From Pararhodobacter sp. (GTDB taxonomy: Bacteria; Pseudomonadota; Alphaproteobacteria; Rhodobacterales; Rhodobacteraceae): a DNA stretch of 64,000 nucleotides. The first letter of the stretch is position 1; each line of letters starts with the position of its first letter. The translations under genes were made by a program, and so were the position numbers. Below are positions 26,517-35,628 of the stretch, piece by piece. The stretch is from contig NZ_JAUCBZ010000015.1 of NCBI RefSeq assembly GCF_034676545.1, forward strand, positions 1,395,001 through 1,459,000, in the 5' to 3' direction. The notes beneath the pieces were generated by a model, which searched no databases, had not been told where the DNA came from, and worked only from the letters and a program-made list of their open reading frames with translations.

Positions 26517-27775
26517 TGCATCAAATCACCACGCTGGCCAATGGCTTTCGTATCGTGTCCGAACCCATGCCGGGGCTTGCCTCGGCGGCGGTGGGCATCT
26601 GGGTAACGGCTGGCGCGCGCCATGAACAGGCCGAGCAGAACGGCATTGCGCATTTCCTGGAGCATATGGCGTTCAAGGGCACGGCCAAGCGCACCTCGTT
26701 GCAGATTGCCGAGGAAATCGAGGATGTTGGCGGCTATATCAACGCCTATACCAGCCGCGAGATGACCGCCTATTACGCCCGTGTGCTGGAGGCCGACGTG
26801 CCGCTGGCGCTGGATGTGATCGCCGATATCGTGCTGAACCCGGCCTTTGATGCGCGCGAGATCGAGGTCGAGCGGCATGTGATCTTGCAGGAAATCGGTC
26901 AGGCGCTGGATACGCCCGATGATGTGATCTTTGACTGGCTGCAAGAGGCGACCTATCCCGATCAACCCTTGGGCCGTCCGATCCTTGGCCCGGCGGACCG
27001 CATCGCACATTATGGCGCGGCGGATTTGCGCGGGTTTGTGGCGGGGCATTACGGGCCGGGACAGATGATCCTGGCGGCCTCGGGGGCGGTGCATCACGAC
27101 CGGTTGGTGCGACTGGCCGAGGCGTTGTTCGGGCACCTGTCGCCGCTGATCATGACCGATGCCGAGCCGGCCGTATATGCCTGCAACGAGCGGCGTGAGG
27201 TCAAGGAGCTGGAGCAGGCGCATTTCGCATTATCGCTGGAAGCGCCGGGTTTCCGGGACCCGGACCTGTTCACCTCGCAGGTTTATGCAGGGGTCATGGG
27301 CGGGGGCATGTCGTCGCGCCTGTTCCAGAAACTGCGCGAGGAGCGCGGCCTGTGTTACACGATCTTTGCGCAGGCGGGCGCGCATGATGACACGGGTGCG
27401 ATCACCCTTTACGCTGGCACCGGTGCCGAGGATCTGGCCGATCTGTCACGCCTGACGATTGATGAATTGCGCCGCGCCGCCGAGGACATGACCGAAGCCG
27501 AGGTCGCGCGCGCCCGCACGCAGATGAAGGCCGGGCTGTTGATGGGCCTGGAAAGCCCGTCGAGCCGCGCGGAACGTCTGGCCCGATTGATCGCCATTTG
27601 GGGCCGGGTGCCCAGTCTGTCGGAAACCATCGAGCGCATCGACGCGGTGGATCTGGCGGCGCTGAAAGCCTTTGCCGAAAAGCTGGTGATTGACGCGCGG
27701 GTCAGCATGGCCCTGTATGGGCCGGTGGACAGCGCGCCGTCGCTGGAGGCGCTGCGCGAAAGGTTGGTGGCATAG
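26516..27775 (+). CDS. M16 zinc peptidase (processing-peptidase-like)
   Basis: A 419-residue insulinase-family (M16) peptidase, related to mitochondrial processing peptidase beta. The inverted zinc motif HFLEHMAFKGTAKRTS (HxxEH) is near residue 45, with the distal glutamate expected near residue 125 in EIEVERHVILQEI. The second half contains GGGMSSRLFQKLREERGLCY, characteristic of the family. It has no signal peptide, so it is probably cytosolic, and it is a single complete active subunit. It overlaps thrC upstream by TGATG and the GNAT gene downstream by one base (TAGTG), indicating tight coupling. The physiological substrate is unknown. Confidence 0.94.
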   Translation: MHQITTLANGFRIVSEPMPGLASAAVGIWVTAGARHEQAEQNGIAHFLEHMAFKGTAKRTSLQIAEEIEDVGGYINAYTSREMTAYYARVLEADVPLALDVIADIVLNPAFDAREIEVERHVILQEIGQALDTPDDVIFDWLQEATYPDQPLGRPILGPADRIAHYGAADLRGFVAGHYGPGQMILAASGAVHHDRLVRLAEALFGHLSPLIMTDAEPAVYACNERREVKELEQAHFALSLEAPGFRDPDLFTSQVYAGVMGGGMSSRLFQKLREERGLCYTIFAQAGAHDDTGAITLYAGTGAEDLADLSRLTIDELRRAAEDMTEAEVARARTQMKAGLLMGLESPSSRAERLARLIAIWGRVPSLSETIERIDAVDLAALKAFAEKLVIDARVSMALYGPVDSAPSLEALRERLVA

Positions 27776-28371
27776 TGCTGGGGCTCTCGCTGAAATCCAG
27801 GCGGCGGTTTCGATTGGAGACCGAGCGCATGGTGCTGCGATTGCCGGAACACGCGGATTATCGCTATTGGGCCTCGTTGCGCGAAGCGAGCGCCAGTTTC
27901 CTGACCGCGTGGGAGCCGACCTGGTCCGCCGAGCACCTGACGCGCCGCAGCTTTACCTGCCGCGTGCAATGGGCCGCCCGGATACAGGCGCAGGGCAGCG
28001 GGCTGCCCCTGTTTCTGATACGCCGAAGCGATCAGCAACTGTTGGGCGCGATCACCCTGGACAATATCCGCCGTGGTCCGGCACAGGCGGGGACCATCGG
28101 CTATTGGATCGGGCAACCCTTTGCGCGGCAAGGGTATATGCGCGAGGCGATCCGCAATCTGGTGCATCATGCCTTCACCGACATGGACCTGAGCCGGATC
28201 GAGGCGGCCTGTCTGCCCGAAAACGCCGCCTCGCGCGCGGTGTTGGAGAAATCCGGCTTCAAATACGAAGGTGTCGCGCAAAGTTATTTGCAGATCAACG
28301 GGCGCTGGCGCAACCATGTGCTGTACTCCAATCTACGCGGTGACCGGCGAGGGCGCACGGATGCGGGCTGA
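27775..28371 (+). CDS. RimJ/RimL-type GNAT acetyltransferase
   Basis: A 198-residue protein of the RimJ/RimL branch of GNATs, which acetylate protein N-termini such as those of ribosomal proteins. Visible segments are the N-terminal LETERMVLRLPEHADYRYW, LGAITLDNIRRGPAQAGTIG, GYWIGQPFARQGYMREAIR and the C-terminal LSRIEAACLPENAASRAVLE followed by KSGFKYEG. These form the standard acetyl-CoA-binding core. The start is a GTG overlapping the M16 peptidase stop. Whether it modifies a ribosomal protein or another target cannot be told. Confidence 0.88.
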   Translation: MLGLSLKSRRRFRLETERMVLRLPEHADYRYWASLREASASFLTAWEPTWSAEHLTRRSFTCRVQWAARIQAQGSGLPLFLIRRSDQQLLGAITLDNIRRGPAQAGTIGYWIGQPFARQGYMREAIRNLVHHAFTDMDLSRIEAACLPENAASRAVLEKSGFKYEGVAQSYLQINGRWRNHVLYSNLRGDRRGRTDAG

Positions 28372-28459
28372 CGGACAGGTCTTGTTTCTGCGGGGCATCC
28401 ATGAGGGCTGGCCTTGGGTGCCCGTGGTGCCCATGGTGCCCGTGATGAAGGTGACGTGA
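28361..28459 (+). CDS. Possible 32-residue ORF
   Basis: A short frame from the ATG at 28361 to the TGA at 28459. It begins inside the 3' end of the GNAT gene and ends two bases before the ATG of the dehydrogenase gene. Its 3' half reads VPVVPMVPVM because the DNA holds three tandem 9-mers of the form GTGCCCRTG. The perfect fit between two coding genes hints at translational coupling, but codon evidence is too weak to call it a gene with confidence. Confidence 0.25.
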   Translation: MRADGQVLFLRGIHEGWPWVPVVPMVPVMKVT

Positions 28460-28461
28460 GC

Positions 28462-29874
28462 ATGGTGAACCCGGCGGATGGGCCGTTTCTGGCGCAGCTT
28501 GACGGGCAACTGCCCAAGGGCACGCTGCGCCCCGTCGCGCAACGCTATCTCGAAGAGCCGCGCGGGCGCTATCACGGTCAGGCCGGGGCGGTGGCCTGCC
28601 CGGCGACCGTCGATGAGGTCTCGGTGATCCTGCGCGCCGCGAATGCCACCCGCGTCGGGGTAATCCCCTATGGCGGCGGCACCGGATTGGTGGCGGGGCA
28701 GGTGTGCCCGGACGGGGCCTTGCCGCTGTTGCTGTCGCTGGAGCGCATGAGCGCGATCCGCGCGGTGGAACCTGCGGGCAACGTGATGGAGGTCGAGGCC
28801 GGCTGCATTCTGGCGGAGGTGCAAGCGGCCGCCGACGCGGTGGACCGGCTGTTCCCGCTGTCGCTGGGTTCCGAGGGGACGGCGCGGATCGGTGGATTGC
28901 TGGGCACGAACGCGGGTGGCACGGGTGTGCTGCGCTGGGGCAATATGCGCGATCAATGTCTGGGGCTGGAGGTGGTGCTGGCCGATGGGCGGGTGATGCA
29001 CGGCCTCAAGCGGTTGCGCAAAGACAATATGGGCTATGATGTGCGGCATCTGCTGATCGGCTCCGAGGGCACGTTGGGGGTGATCACGGCGGCCAGTCTG
29101 CGGCTGGTGGCGCGCCCGGCGCGGAGCGGCGCGGCGGTGATGGTGGTGCGCGACCCGGCGGCGGCGCTGGCCTTGCTGGGACTGGCGCAGGCGCGGTTGG
29201 GCGAGGGGGTCTCGGGGTTCGAGTTGATCAGTGGCGTCGGGCTGAGGTTTCTCGACGAGGTCATGCCGCAGATCCGTCAGCCCTTTGCAGCGCGCCCGGA
29301 CTGGATGGTTCTGGTGGATCTGGGTCTGGCCGAAGGGTTGGACCCGGCGCAGGAATTGGAGCGGTTGTTCGAGCTCGCGCTGGAACAGGGCTTGGTCGCG
29401 GATGGGGTGATCGCCCAGAACGCCGCGCAACGCGCGCAATTCTGGGCTGTGCGTGAAGCAATCCCCGAGGCGAATCGGTTGATCGGCTCCATATCGAGCC
29501 ATGATGTTTCGGTGCCGCTGGAGTCGGTGCCGGGGTTCATCGAGGCGGCGACGGCGGCGTTGGCGCGGCTGGGCGCGTTTCGGATCAACTGTTTTGGCCA
29601 TGTCGGCGACGGCAACCTGCATTTCAACGTGTTTCCGCCGCAAGGCCGGGCGCGTTCGGGGTATGAGGCGCTGCACCGGCCGGTGATGGATCTGGTGCAT
29701 GATATCGTCGCCTCGCTGGGCGGTTCGGTCAGCGCCGAGCACGGGGTCGGGCGTCTGAAAGTCACGGATCTGGAGCGCTATGGGGATCCGGTTGCGGTGG
29801 CAATGATGCGGGCGATCAAGGCGGTGCTGGATCCGCACGGCATTCTGAACCCCGGCGCGGTTTTACGCGGCTAG
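28462..29874 (+). CDS. FAD-linked D-2-hydroxyacid dehydrogenase (GlcD/D2HGDH family)
   Basis: A 470-residue flavoprotein of the VAO/GlcD type, which oxidises D-lactate, glycolate or D-2-hydroxyglutarate. The start at 28462 (MVNPADGPFLAQ) is chosen because upstream residues in this frame come from the GTGCCC repeat. The FAD-binding PCMH domain has VIPYGGGTGLVAGQVCPDG and LGTNAGGTGVLRWGNMRD, then LLIGSEGTLGVITAASL. The C-terminal catalytic domain has INCFGHVGDGNLHFNVFPP and AEHGVGRLK near the end. The single-polypeptide layout without a GlcE/GlcF partner nearby favours a D-lactate or D-2-hydroxyglutarate dehydrogenase; the substrate is not decided. Confidence 0.9.
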   Translation: MVNPADGPFLAQLDGQLPKGTLRPVAQRYLEEPRGRYHGQAGAVACPATVDEVSVILRAANATRVGVIPYGGGTGLVAGQVCPDGALPLLLSLERMSAIRAVEPAGNVMEVEAGCILAEVQAAADAVDRLFPLSLGSEGTARIGGLLGTNAGGTGVLRWGNMRDQCLGLEVVLADGRVMHGLKRLRKDNMGYDVRHLLIGSEGTLGVITAASLRLVARPARSGAAVMVVRDPAAALALLGLAQARLGEGVSGFELISGVGLRFLDEVMPQIRQPFAARPDWMVLVDLGLAEGLDPAQELERLFELALEQGLVADGVIAQNAAQRAQFWAVREAIPEANRLIGSISSHDVSVPLESVPGFIEAATAALARLGAFRINCFGHVGDGNLHFNVFPPQGRARSGYEALHRPVMDLVHDIVASLGGSVSAEHGVGRLKVTDLERYGDPVAVAMMRAIKAVLDPHGILNPGAVLRG

Positions 29875-30248
29875 GAGGCGCGCGCGCGGCGCTCCCACCC
29901 GCCCCCCCGCTTGCGCGCGCGCCAGCACATCGTCTTGTGACGCATGCGCCTGTGGTGACGGGGGCGTGAGTATTTTTGGCAAGATGAAAGCGGGGCGTTG
30001 TGGTGTTTGGGGTGGGCTGGTTGTGGGCCTTGGGCGTTTTGGCGTTTTGGTGCCGGGACAGCCGGCGGTTTTGGCGGATTGCGCAGGGTGGGCGGCGGTT
30101 TTCATCTGTGTTCCGGGCAGGTTGCGGCGGAAACGCGGCACGGGGTTTTGTGGCGACACGATTGTGGAATCCGGCCTCTCGTTCGGTTTGAAATTGGTTT
30201 TCGCCCATGTTAGGGCCGTGTTCAGCAAGTTCCCGGTCGGAGGCAGGG
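29875..30248. other. Intergenic region with dispersed motif
   Basis: A 374-base gap with no convincing gene. It holds a GC-alternating stretch (29880-29930, CGCGCGCG on both sides of a C-rich tract) that could form a weak hairpin. The motif GAGTATTTTTGGCAAGATGA lies at 29968-29987 and continues AAG. At about 30027-30047 there are two adjacent GGCGTTTTG units resembling the minisatellite unit at 49825. Open frames here are G-rich, low-complexity text. A promoter for the 30249 gene should lie in the 3' part. Confidence 0.6.
29968..29990 (+). repeat. Copy of the GAGTATTTTTGGCAAGATGA motif
   Basis: This matches the 7729-7750 copy at 21 of 22 positions and the reverse complement of 45239-45260 equally well. 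Here it stands about 95 bases after the dehydrogenase stop in the sense orientation, opposite to its orientation relative to the upstream gene at the other sites. Confidence 0.8.
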
Positions 30249-30734
30249 GTGGATCTGATCCAAGAGAAAGCCGAAGATTGGTGGGAGGTCGAAGCGCTGT
30301 ATGATTTGTGCTTCGCGCCGGGTCGTTCTGCGTTGTCATCGTACCGGTTGCGCGAAGGCGTGCCGCCCGTGGCGGAGTTGTGTCTGTGTTTGCGCGACAG
30401 GACAGGGGCGATGGTGGCGGCCATCCGCCAGTGGCCGGTGCGGGTGGGCGGGGCACCCTGTTTGCTGTTGGGGCCGGTTGCGGTTCACCCGACGCGACAG
30501 GGCGAAGGGATGGCGCGTGATCTGATCGCGCGCAGCGTTGCCATTGCGCGGGATCTGGGGTGGGAGCGCGAGTTGCTGGTGGGGGATGAGCCCTATTATC
30601 GGCGCTTTGGCTTTCGCAAGGTGCCCGGTGTGATCATGCCGCCGCCAACCAACCCGGACCGGGTGCTGGGGTTGGAACTGGTCGAGGGTGCATGGCAGGG
30701 CGTGTCGGGGGCGGTGACCCGGTACACGGATTAA
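30249..30734 (+). CDS. GNAT-family N-acetyltransferase
   Basis: A 161-residue GNAT (COG3153/YhbS-like). The start is the GTG at 30249, preceded by GGAGGCAGGG; the frame is open upstream to 30207 but without family character. The body has LYDLCFAPGRSALSSYRLR, then RQWPVRVGGAPCLLLGPVAV, the acetyl-CoA loop HPTRQGEGMARDLIARS, and WERELLVGDEPYYRRFGFRK, the GD-x-x-YY-x-x-FGF pattern of this subfamily. The substrate is unknown. Its TAA stop overlaps the TAA stop of the converging ptsP gene within one TTAA palindrome. Confidence 0.87.
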   Translation: MDLIQEKAEDWWEVEALYDLCFAPGRSALSSYRLREGVPPVAELCLCLRDRTGAMVAAIRQWPVRVGGAPCLLLGPVAVHPTRQGEGMARDLIARSVAIARDLGWERELLVGDEPYYRRFGFRKVPGVIMPPPTNPDRVLGLELVEGAWQGVSGAVTRYTD

Positions 30735-32977
30735 GAGCTTGGCAGGCTTCGGATATATTTGACGACCTCGGGTCGGATATCATCGACGCCGCGGCGCATC
30801 GCGTCGCTAATCAAGGCCGCGACGTCGGAAAGATCGGCACGCAGGATCAGGTCCTTGACCGGGCCGATGGAGGCCGGACGCATCGACAAGGACCGAATGC
30901 CGGCCCCGGCCAGCGTCAGGGCCTCGACCGGGCGGCCGGCGTCTTCGCCGCAAAAGGACACCATGGTTCCGGCACGGTCGCAACGCGCGACGATTTTCTG
31001 GATGAAGGTCAGGAAGCTGATCGACAAGGTGTCGTAACGCCGCCGCACCAGTTCGTTCTCGCGGTCGGCGGCAAAGAAGAATTGCTTGAGATCATTGCCG
31101 CCGATCGAGATGAAATCGGCCAGTTCAAAGAACGCATCGGGCGCGAAGGCGAGGCTGGGGGTTTCCAGCATCGCGCCAATCTCCAAGGCGCTGGGGAGGG
31201 CGTGGCCCAGATGCGCCTCGCGGTCGATTTCGCGCAGCAAGAGATCGCGCGCGGCGGTGAATTCGGACATTTCCGCCACCAGCGGAAACATCACCGTCAA
31301 GGGGCCGCCGGCGGCGGCGCGGATCAGGGCTTGCAACTGCATGCGCATGACCCCCGGTTTGTCGAGGCCCACGCGGATCGCGCGCCAGCCCATCGCGGGA
31401 TTGGGCTCTTCGGGGCGGTTCATGTAGGGCATGACCTTGTCCGAGCCGATATCCAGCGTGCGGAACGCCACGCGGCGGCCGTCGGCGGCCTTGAGAACGC
31501 GGGCGTAAAGCGCCGCCAATTCCGAGCGGCGGGGCATGGAATTGCGCAGCAAGAACTGCAATTCGGTGCGGAACAGGCCAACGCCTTCGGCACCCGATCC
31601 TTCGAGCGAGGGCAGGTCGGCCATGATGCCCGCGTTCATGTGCAGCGCGATCTTGCTGCCGCAGCGGGCAACCGCCGGGATTTCGCGCAGGGCGGCAAAC
31701 CGTGCGGCGGCCTGGGTCTGCATGATGATCTTGTCGCGATAGGCCGAGGCCACGCTGTCATCGGGGCGCAGATGCACCACGCCGTCATCGCCGTCGACAA
31801 TGATGTGATCGCCGGTCAGTGCCTCGGTGGTGATGCCGGTGCAATGCACGATCAGCGGGATCGCCAGCGCGCGGGCGACGATGGCGGCATGTGAACCGAC
31901 CGAGCCTTCTTCGAGGACCACGCCCTTGAGCTTTTTGCCGTATTCCAGCAATTCGCCAGGGCCGATATTGCGCGCCACCAGAATGGGGCGGTCGGGCATC
32001 ACGGCGCCGGTATCCGTGCCCTGACCGGTCAGGATGCGCAGCAGCCGGTTCGAGAGGTCGTCGAGATCGTGCAGGCGGTCGCGCAGATAGGGGTCGGGCA
32101 CCAGTTGCAGGCGGGCGCGGGCCTGGGATTGCTCTTTTTCGACGGCGGCTTCGCAGGACAGGCCGTTTTCGATGGATTGTTCCATGCGCCGCAGCCAGCC
32201 GCGCGAATTGGCGAACATGCGGTAGGCTTCGAGGATTTCGCGGTGTTCGGTATCGGCGTCGATGGTCAGTTTGAGCAAGTCATCGACCGATCCGCGCAGT
32301 TCCGACACGGCGGCGCGAATGCGCGCGACCTCGGCGACGGGGTCGTCGTTGACGAAGTTGGTGACCACGACACGCGGCTCATGCAGCCAGACCTGGCCCT
32401 CGGCGGTGCCCTCTTGCGCGGCGCCACCGCGCAACATTGCCGCGTGGGTGTGCCGGGACGCGATGGAGCTGTCGTCATTGGTGAATGCGCCGAGTTCGGT
32501 CATCTCGGCCAGAACCATCGCCACCACGTCGAGCGCATAGATCTCTTCGTCGGAATACGCGCGGCCATGTTTCGACTGGATGACAAGCACGCCCAGTTTT
32601 TCGCCCAGACGCTGAATCGGCAAGCCGAGAAAGCTGGGGAAGGTTTCTTCGCCCGTCTCGGGCATGAAGCGAAAACCGCGTTCGGAGGGGGCGTCGGCGG
32701 TGTTGACCACAGAGGCGGTGCGCGCGACGCGGCCGACCAGACCCTCGCCCAGCTTCAGCCGTGTCTTGTGGACGGCGGAGGGGTTCAGGCCGGTGGTGGC
32801 GCAGAGTTCCAGTGTCTCGCGGTCGCGAAACAGATAGATCGAGCACACATCGGTAAACATCGACTCGGCGATCAGACCCGTGATGCGATTCAACCGTTCC
32901 TGACCCTGGCCAGGCTCGGCCAAGGTGTCGCGCAATCGCCGCAGCAACTTGCGGCTTTCGCTTTCGCTACGATCCTG
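30731..32977 (-). CDS. ptsP: Phosphoenolpyruvate-protein phosphotransferase EI-Ntr
   Basis: PtsP is enzyme I of the nitrogen PTS; it takes phosphate from PEP and passes it to NPr (PtsO), a regulatory phosphorelay. The start at 32977 (MQDRSESESRKLLRRLR) matches the family N-terminus; 19 upstream residues in frame are dispensable. The 748-residue protein has an N-terminal GAF domain (about residues 15-160), a PEP-utilizing N-terminal domain, the phospho-histidine loop EGSVGSHAAIVARAL near residue 365, and the TIM-barrel catalytic domain with GVGLFRTELQFLL, FRTLDIGSDK and the C-terminal VSFCGEDAGRP cysteine motif. lysC lies just upstream on the same strand, a conserved pairing. Confidence 0.95.
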   Translation of the reverse strand, partial: QDRSESESRKLLRRLRDTLAEPGQGQERLNRITGLIAESMFTDVCSIYLFRDRETLELCATTGLNPSAVHKTRLKLGEGLVGRVARTASVVNTADAPSERGFRFMPETGEETFPSFLGLPIQRLGEKLGVLVIQSKHGRAYSDEEIYALDVVAMVLAEMTELGAFTNDDSSIASRHTHAAMLRGGAAQEGTAEGQVWLHEPRVVVTNFVNDDPVAEVARIRAAVSELRGSVDDLLKLTIDADTEHREILEAYRMFANSRGWLRRMEQSIENGLSCEAAVEKEQSQARARLQLVPDPYLRDRLHDLDDLSNRLLRILTGQGTDTGAVMPDRPILVARNIGPGELLEYGKKLKGVVLEEGSVGSHAAIVARALAIPLIVHCTGITTEALTGDHIIVDGDDGVVHLRPDDSVASAYRDKIIMQTQAAARFAALREIPAVARCGSKIALHMNAGIMADLPSLEGSGAEGVGLFRTELQFLLRNSMPRRSELAALYARVLKAADGRRVAFRTLDIGSDKVMPYMNRPEEPNPAMGWRAIRVGLDKPGVMRMQLQALIRAAAGGPLTVMFPLVAEMSEFTAARDLLLREIDREAHLGHALPSALEIGAMLETPSLAFAPDAFFELADFISIGGNDLKQFFFAADRENELVRRRYDTLSISFLTFIQKIVARCDRAGTMVSFCGEDAGRPVEALTLAGAGIRSLSMRPASIGPVKDLILRADLSDVAALISDAMRRGVDDIRPEVVKYIRSLPSS

Positions 32978-33133
32978 CATCCGGGCGCGTGTCCTTGCGG
33001 TTGTACGGGGGTGAGCCATCTGACAGTAAATCAACTGACGGCAGAAGGGAAACAGCTTTGATGCCGTTGTCCCTCAGGGCCGCCAATCGGCCGGCCTGTT
33101 TCGCGACGTCGGGGTCAGGCGCTGCCGATGCCC

Positions 33134-34405
33134 TCAGACGGCTTCGCCGGCCGTGCCCAGATCGAAGGCGTCATGCAGGGTCTGCACGGCCAGTTCCACA
33201 TATTTGCGGTCGATCAGCACCGAGATCTTGATCTCGGAGGTTGCGATCACCTTGATGTTCACGCCCTCATTGGCCAGCGATTTGAACATCTTGGCGGCAA
33301 CCCCCGCGTGGCTGCGCATCCCGATGCCGACCACCGAAACCTTGGACACCTCGGTATCGACGACCAGATCGGTGTAATCGATGGACCCCGAGGCCTTGGC
33401 CTGTTCCATCGCCTTGCGGGCTTTGCCGATCTGATCGACGGGGCAGGAAAAGGTCATGTCGGTGACCGCTCCGGGGTGCGCCTCGTCATGGGCTTTTTCG
33501 CTGATATTCTGGACGATCATGTCCACATTCACGCCCGCTTCGGCCAGCGGGCCAAAGATCGCGGCGGCAATGCCGGGGCGGTCCTCGACGGTGACAAGCG
33601 TGATCTTGGCTTCATCGCGCGAAAAGGCGATGCCTGAAACAACTTTGGATTCCATGATTTCCTCCTCGGCGCAGACCAATGTGCCGGATGTTTCGTCAGT
33701 GTCTTCAAAGGATGACAACACGCGCAGCCGAACCTTGTAGCGCATCGCCAGTTCGACGGACCGCGTTTGCAAGACCTTGGCCCCGAGGCTGGAGAGTTCC
33801 AGCATCTCCTCGTAGCTGATCTTGTCGAGCTTGCGGGCTTTGGATGTGACGCGCGGATCGGTGGTGTAGACCCCGTCAACGTCGGTGTAGGTGTCACAGC
33901 GTTCCGCGCCAAAGGCGGCGGCAAAGGCCACGGCCGTGGTGTCGGACCCGCCGCGGCCCAGCGTGGTGATGCGGCCTTCGGGGCTAAGGCCCTGAAAGCC
34001 CGCGACCACGGCAACCTTGAAGCCTTCGGCAAACTTGGCGTCGATGTTGGCGCGCGGAATCGAGACGAAGCGTGCGGCGCTATGGGCCGAGGTGGTGTTG
34101 ATCGGCACCTGCCAGCCCTGCCAGCTGCGCGCCGAGACGCCCATATCCTGCAAGCGCAGCGCCAACAAGCCGGCGGTGATATTCTCGCCGCTGGAAACCA
34201 CCGCGTCATATTCACGCGCGTCAAAGAAGTCAGAGGTCTTGTTGACCCAGCCGACCAGTTCGTTGGTCTTGCCGGCCATCGCCGACACGATGACGATCAC
34301 GTTGTAGCCGCGCTCGACTTCGCGTTGGACCTTGGCGGCCACATTCGCGATCCGATCCAGATCGGCCACCGACGTCCCGCCGAATTTCATCACCAGAATA
34401 GGCAT
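33134..34405 (-). CDS. lysC: Aspartate kinase
   Basis: LysC phosphorylates aspartate, the first step to lysine, threonine, methionine and diaminopimelate. The 423-residue protein has the kinase signature VMKFGGTSVADLDRIANVA at the N-terminus, VSSGENITAGLLAL near residue 70, the FQGLSPEGRITTLGRGGSDTT block near residue 150 with the GGSD motif, and two C-terminal ACT domains (ITLVTVEDRPGIAAAIFG; KVSVVGIGMRSHAGVAAKMF) that mediate feedback inhibition. This is the single-function, monofunctional type. ptsP follows 156 bases downstream on the same strand. thrC, further down the threonine branch, is also in the window but 8 kb away. Confidence 0.96.
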   Translation of the reverse strand: MPILVMKFGGTSVADLDRIANVAAKVQREVERGYNVIVIVSAMAGKTNELVGWVNKTSDFFDAREYDAVVSSGENITAGLLALRLQDMGVSARSWQGWQVPINTTSAHSAARFVSIPRANIDAKFAEGFKVAVVAGFQGLSPEGRITTLGRGGSDTTAVAFAAAFGAERCDTYTDVDGVYTTDPRVTSKARKLDKISYEEMLELSSLGAKVLQTRSVELAMRYKVRLRVLSSFEDTDETSGTLVCAEEEIMESKVVSGIAFSRDEAKITLVTVEDRPGIAAAIFGPLAEAGVNVDMIVQNISEKAHDEAHPGAVTDMTFSCPVDQIGKARKAMEQAKASGSIDYTDLVVDTEVSKVSVVGIGMRSHAGVAAKMFKSLANEGVNIKVIATSEIKISVLIDRKYVELAVQTLHDAFDLGTAGEAV

Positions 34406-34563
34406 TCACGCCCCCGCAGAGTTTCCGTCCCGCATCCCGTGTGCGGCGCGGGTTCTCTTACGCGGGGGCGACGTTGCGTGCAAGGGCTGCGAGGGTCGGG
34501 CGCGCAGGCGACAGGTCTTGGCGCGGGCGGCTTGCAGGGCACCCGAGGTCGGGGCCAGGCGGC

Positions 34564-34977
34564 CTAATTGGTCTTGGTCTTTGGCAGAAACGGCAGCGGC
34601 ATCACCGACACGCCGTCATCCAGCAGGGCCTTGGCCTCGTCCAGCCGGGCCTCGCCCCAGATCGGGCGGTCCGGGGCATCGCCAAGGTGCATCGCGCGGG
34701 CTTCGGCGACAAACCTGTTGCCGACGTAATCCGCGTTCTCTTCGATTTCGCGGCGCAGGGCTGCCAGTTTTTGATTGGTATTGTGCGGGCCGGGGGCCGC
34801 GGGCTTGGTGGTTGTCAACGCAACCGCCGGGGCCATCAGAGCCTTTTCGATCCGCACGCTGCCGCATTCCACGCATGCGACATGGCCCCCCTTGAGCAGG
34901 CTGTCAAAGGCCGTTGCCGAGGCAAACCAGCTTTCAAAATCATGGCCTTGATCGCATTTGAGCGTGTAGCGGATCAT
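34564..34977 (-). CDS. DUF1178 family protein
   Basis: A 137-residue protein starting at the ATG at 34977 (MIRYTLKCDQGHDFE); a longer frame upstream to 35040 adds unlike residues. The DUF1178 N-terminus YTLKCDQGHDFESWFAS and the CVECGSVRIEKALMAP segment are clear, with two cysteine pairs (one at Cys8 alone, CVEC at about residue 35) resembling a small zinc-ribbon start. The middle is a proline/alanine linker, and the C-terminus contains EENADYVGNRFVAEAR. The function is unknown; it occurs widely in alphaproteobacteria. It sits between lysC and putR on the same strand. Confidence 0.88.
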   Translation of the reverse strand: MIRYTLKCDQGHDFESWFASATAFDSLLKGGHVACVECGSVRIEKALMAPAVALTTTKPAAPGPHNTNQKLAALRREIEENADYVGNRFVAEARAMHLGDAPDRPIWGEARLDEAKALLDDGVSVMPLPFLPKTKTN

Positions 34978-35058
34978 GGGGGTGCCCGTCGTTGATATCC
35001 GCTCCAAGATAGGCGGTGACGCCCCCGATGCAAGGGACATTGCCGCCCGCGGCGCCGA

Positions 35059-35517
35059 TCAGCGGCCGCTTTCCTTGACCGATTCCATTGCCACATGCGT
35101 CGAGGTCGAGGAAACATGCGGCAAGCTGGAAATGCGTTCGGCCAGAATTTGGCGGTAATTGTGAATGTCGGAGCTGCGCACCTTGAGCAAATAGTCAAAG
35201 GCCCCGGCGATCAGGTGGCACTCTTCGATTTCGACGGTCGCGTTCACCGCATCCTTGAAGGCACGCAGCGCGGCTTCGCGGGTGTCGTTGAGCCGGACCT
35301 CGACAAAGACCACATGCCCGAGCCCCAGGCGTTGATGATCCAGCAGGGCTTGATATCCGGTGATGAACCCCTCACGCTCGAGGCGCTTCAACCGCGCCTG
35401 AGTCGGCGATTTCGACAGGCTGATCCGGCTGGCCAATTCGGTGACGCTGATACGCCCGTCCCGGCGCAGGATGCTTAGAATCGCAAGGTCAAAGCTGTCC
35501 AGATCGTTGCGGGTCAT
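35059..35517 (-). CDS. putR: Lrp/AsnC-family regulator, likely PutR
   Basis: A 152-residue Lrp-type regulator: an N-terminal helix-turn-helix (LDSFDLAILSILRRDGRIS, then LASRISLSKSPTQARLKRLE) and a C-terminal RAM ligand-binding domain (VVFVEVRLNDTREAALRAF onward, with VEECHLIAGAFDYLLKVR). Divergent pairing with putA, 111 bases away, is the classic arrangement of PutR, the proline-responsive activator of putA in Rhodobacter and Agrobacterium. The function is inferred from that pairing. The shared spacer 35518-35628 should hold its binding sites; no clear palindrome stands out to me. Confidence 0.88.
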   Translation of the reverse strand: MTRNDLDSFDLAILSILRRDGRISVTELASRISLSKSPTQARLKRLEREGFITGYQALLDHQRLGLGHVVFVEVRLNDTREAALRAFKDAVNATVEIEECHLIAGAFDYLLKVRSSDIHNYRQILAERISSLPHVSSTSTHVAMESVKESGR

Positions 35518-35628
35518 TGTGCTGCCTTGGGTCGAAAATATGGTCGTTTGGACCGCAGATCATCTGTAATCGGGAAGCAGATCGGTTTCAATGCGGATAT
35601 CATCGGGAAAATCGCACAAGGTGTTGAT

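Noticed and set aside
34978..35058. Riboswitch or attenuator upstream of lysC, thrC or DUF1178
   Set aside because: The leaders are short, and I found no lysine-riboswitch-like structure or leader peptide with runs of Thr or Lys codons.
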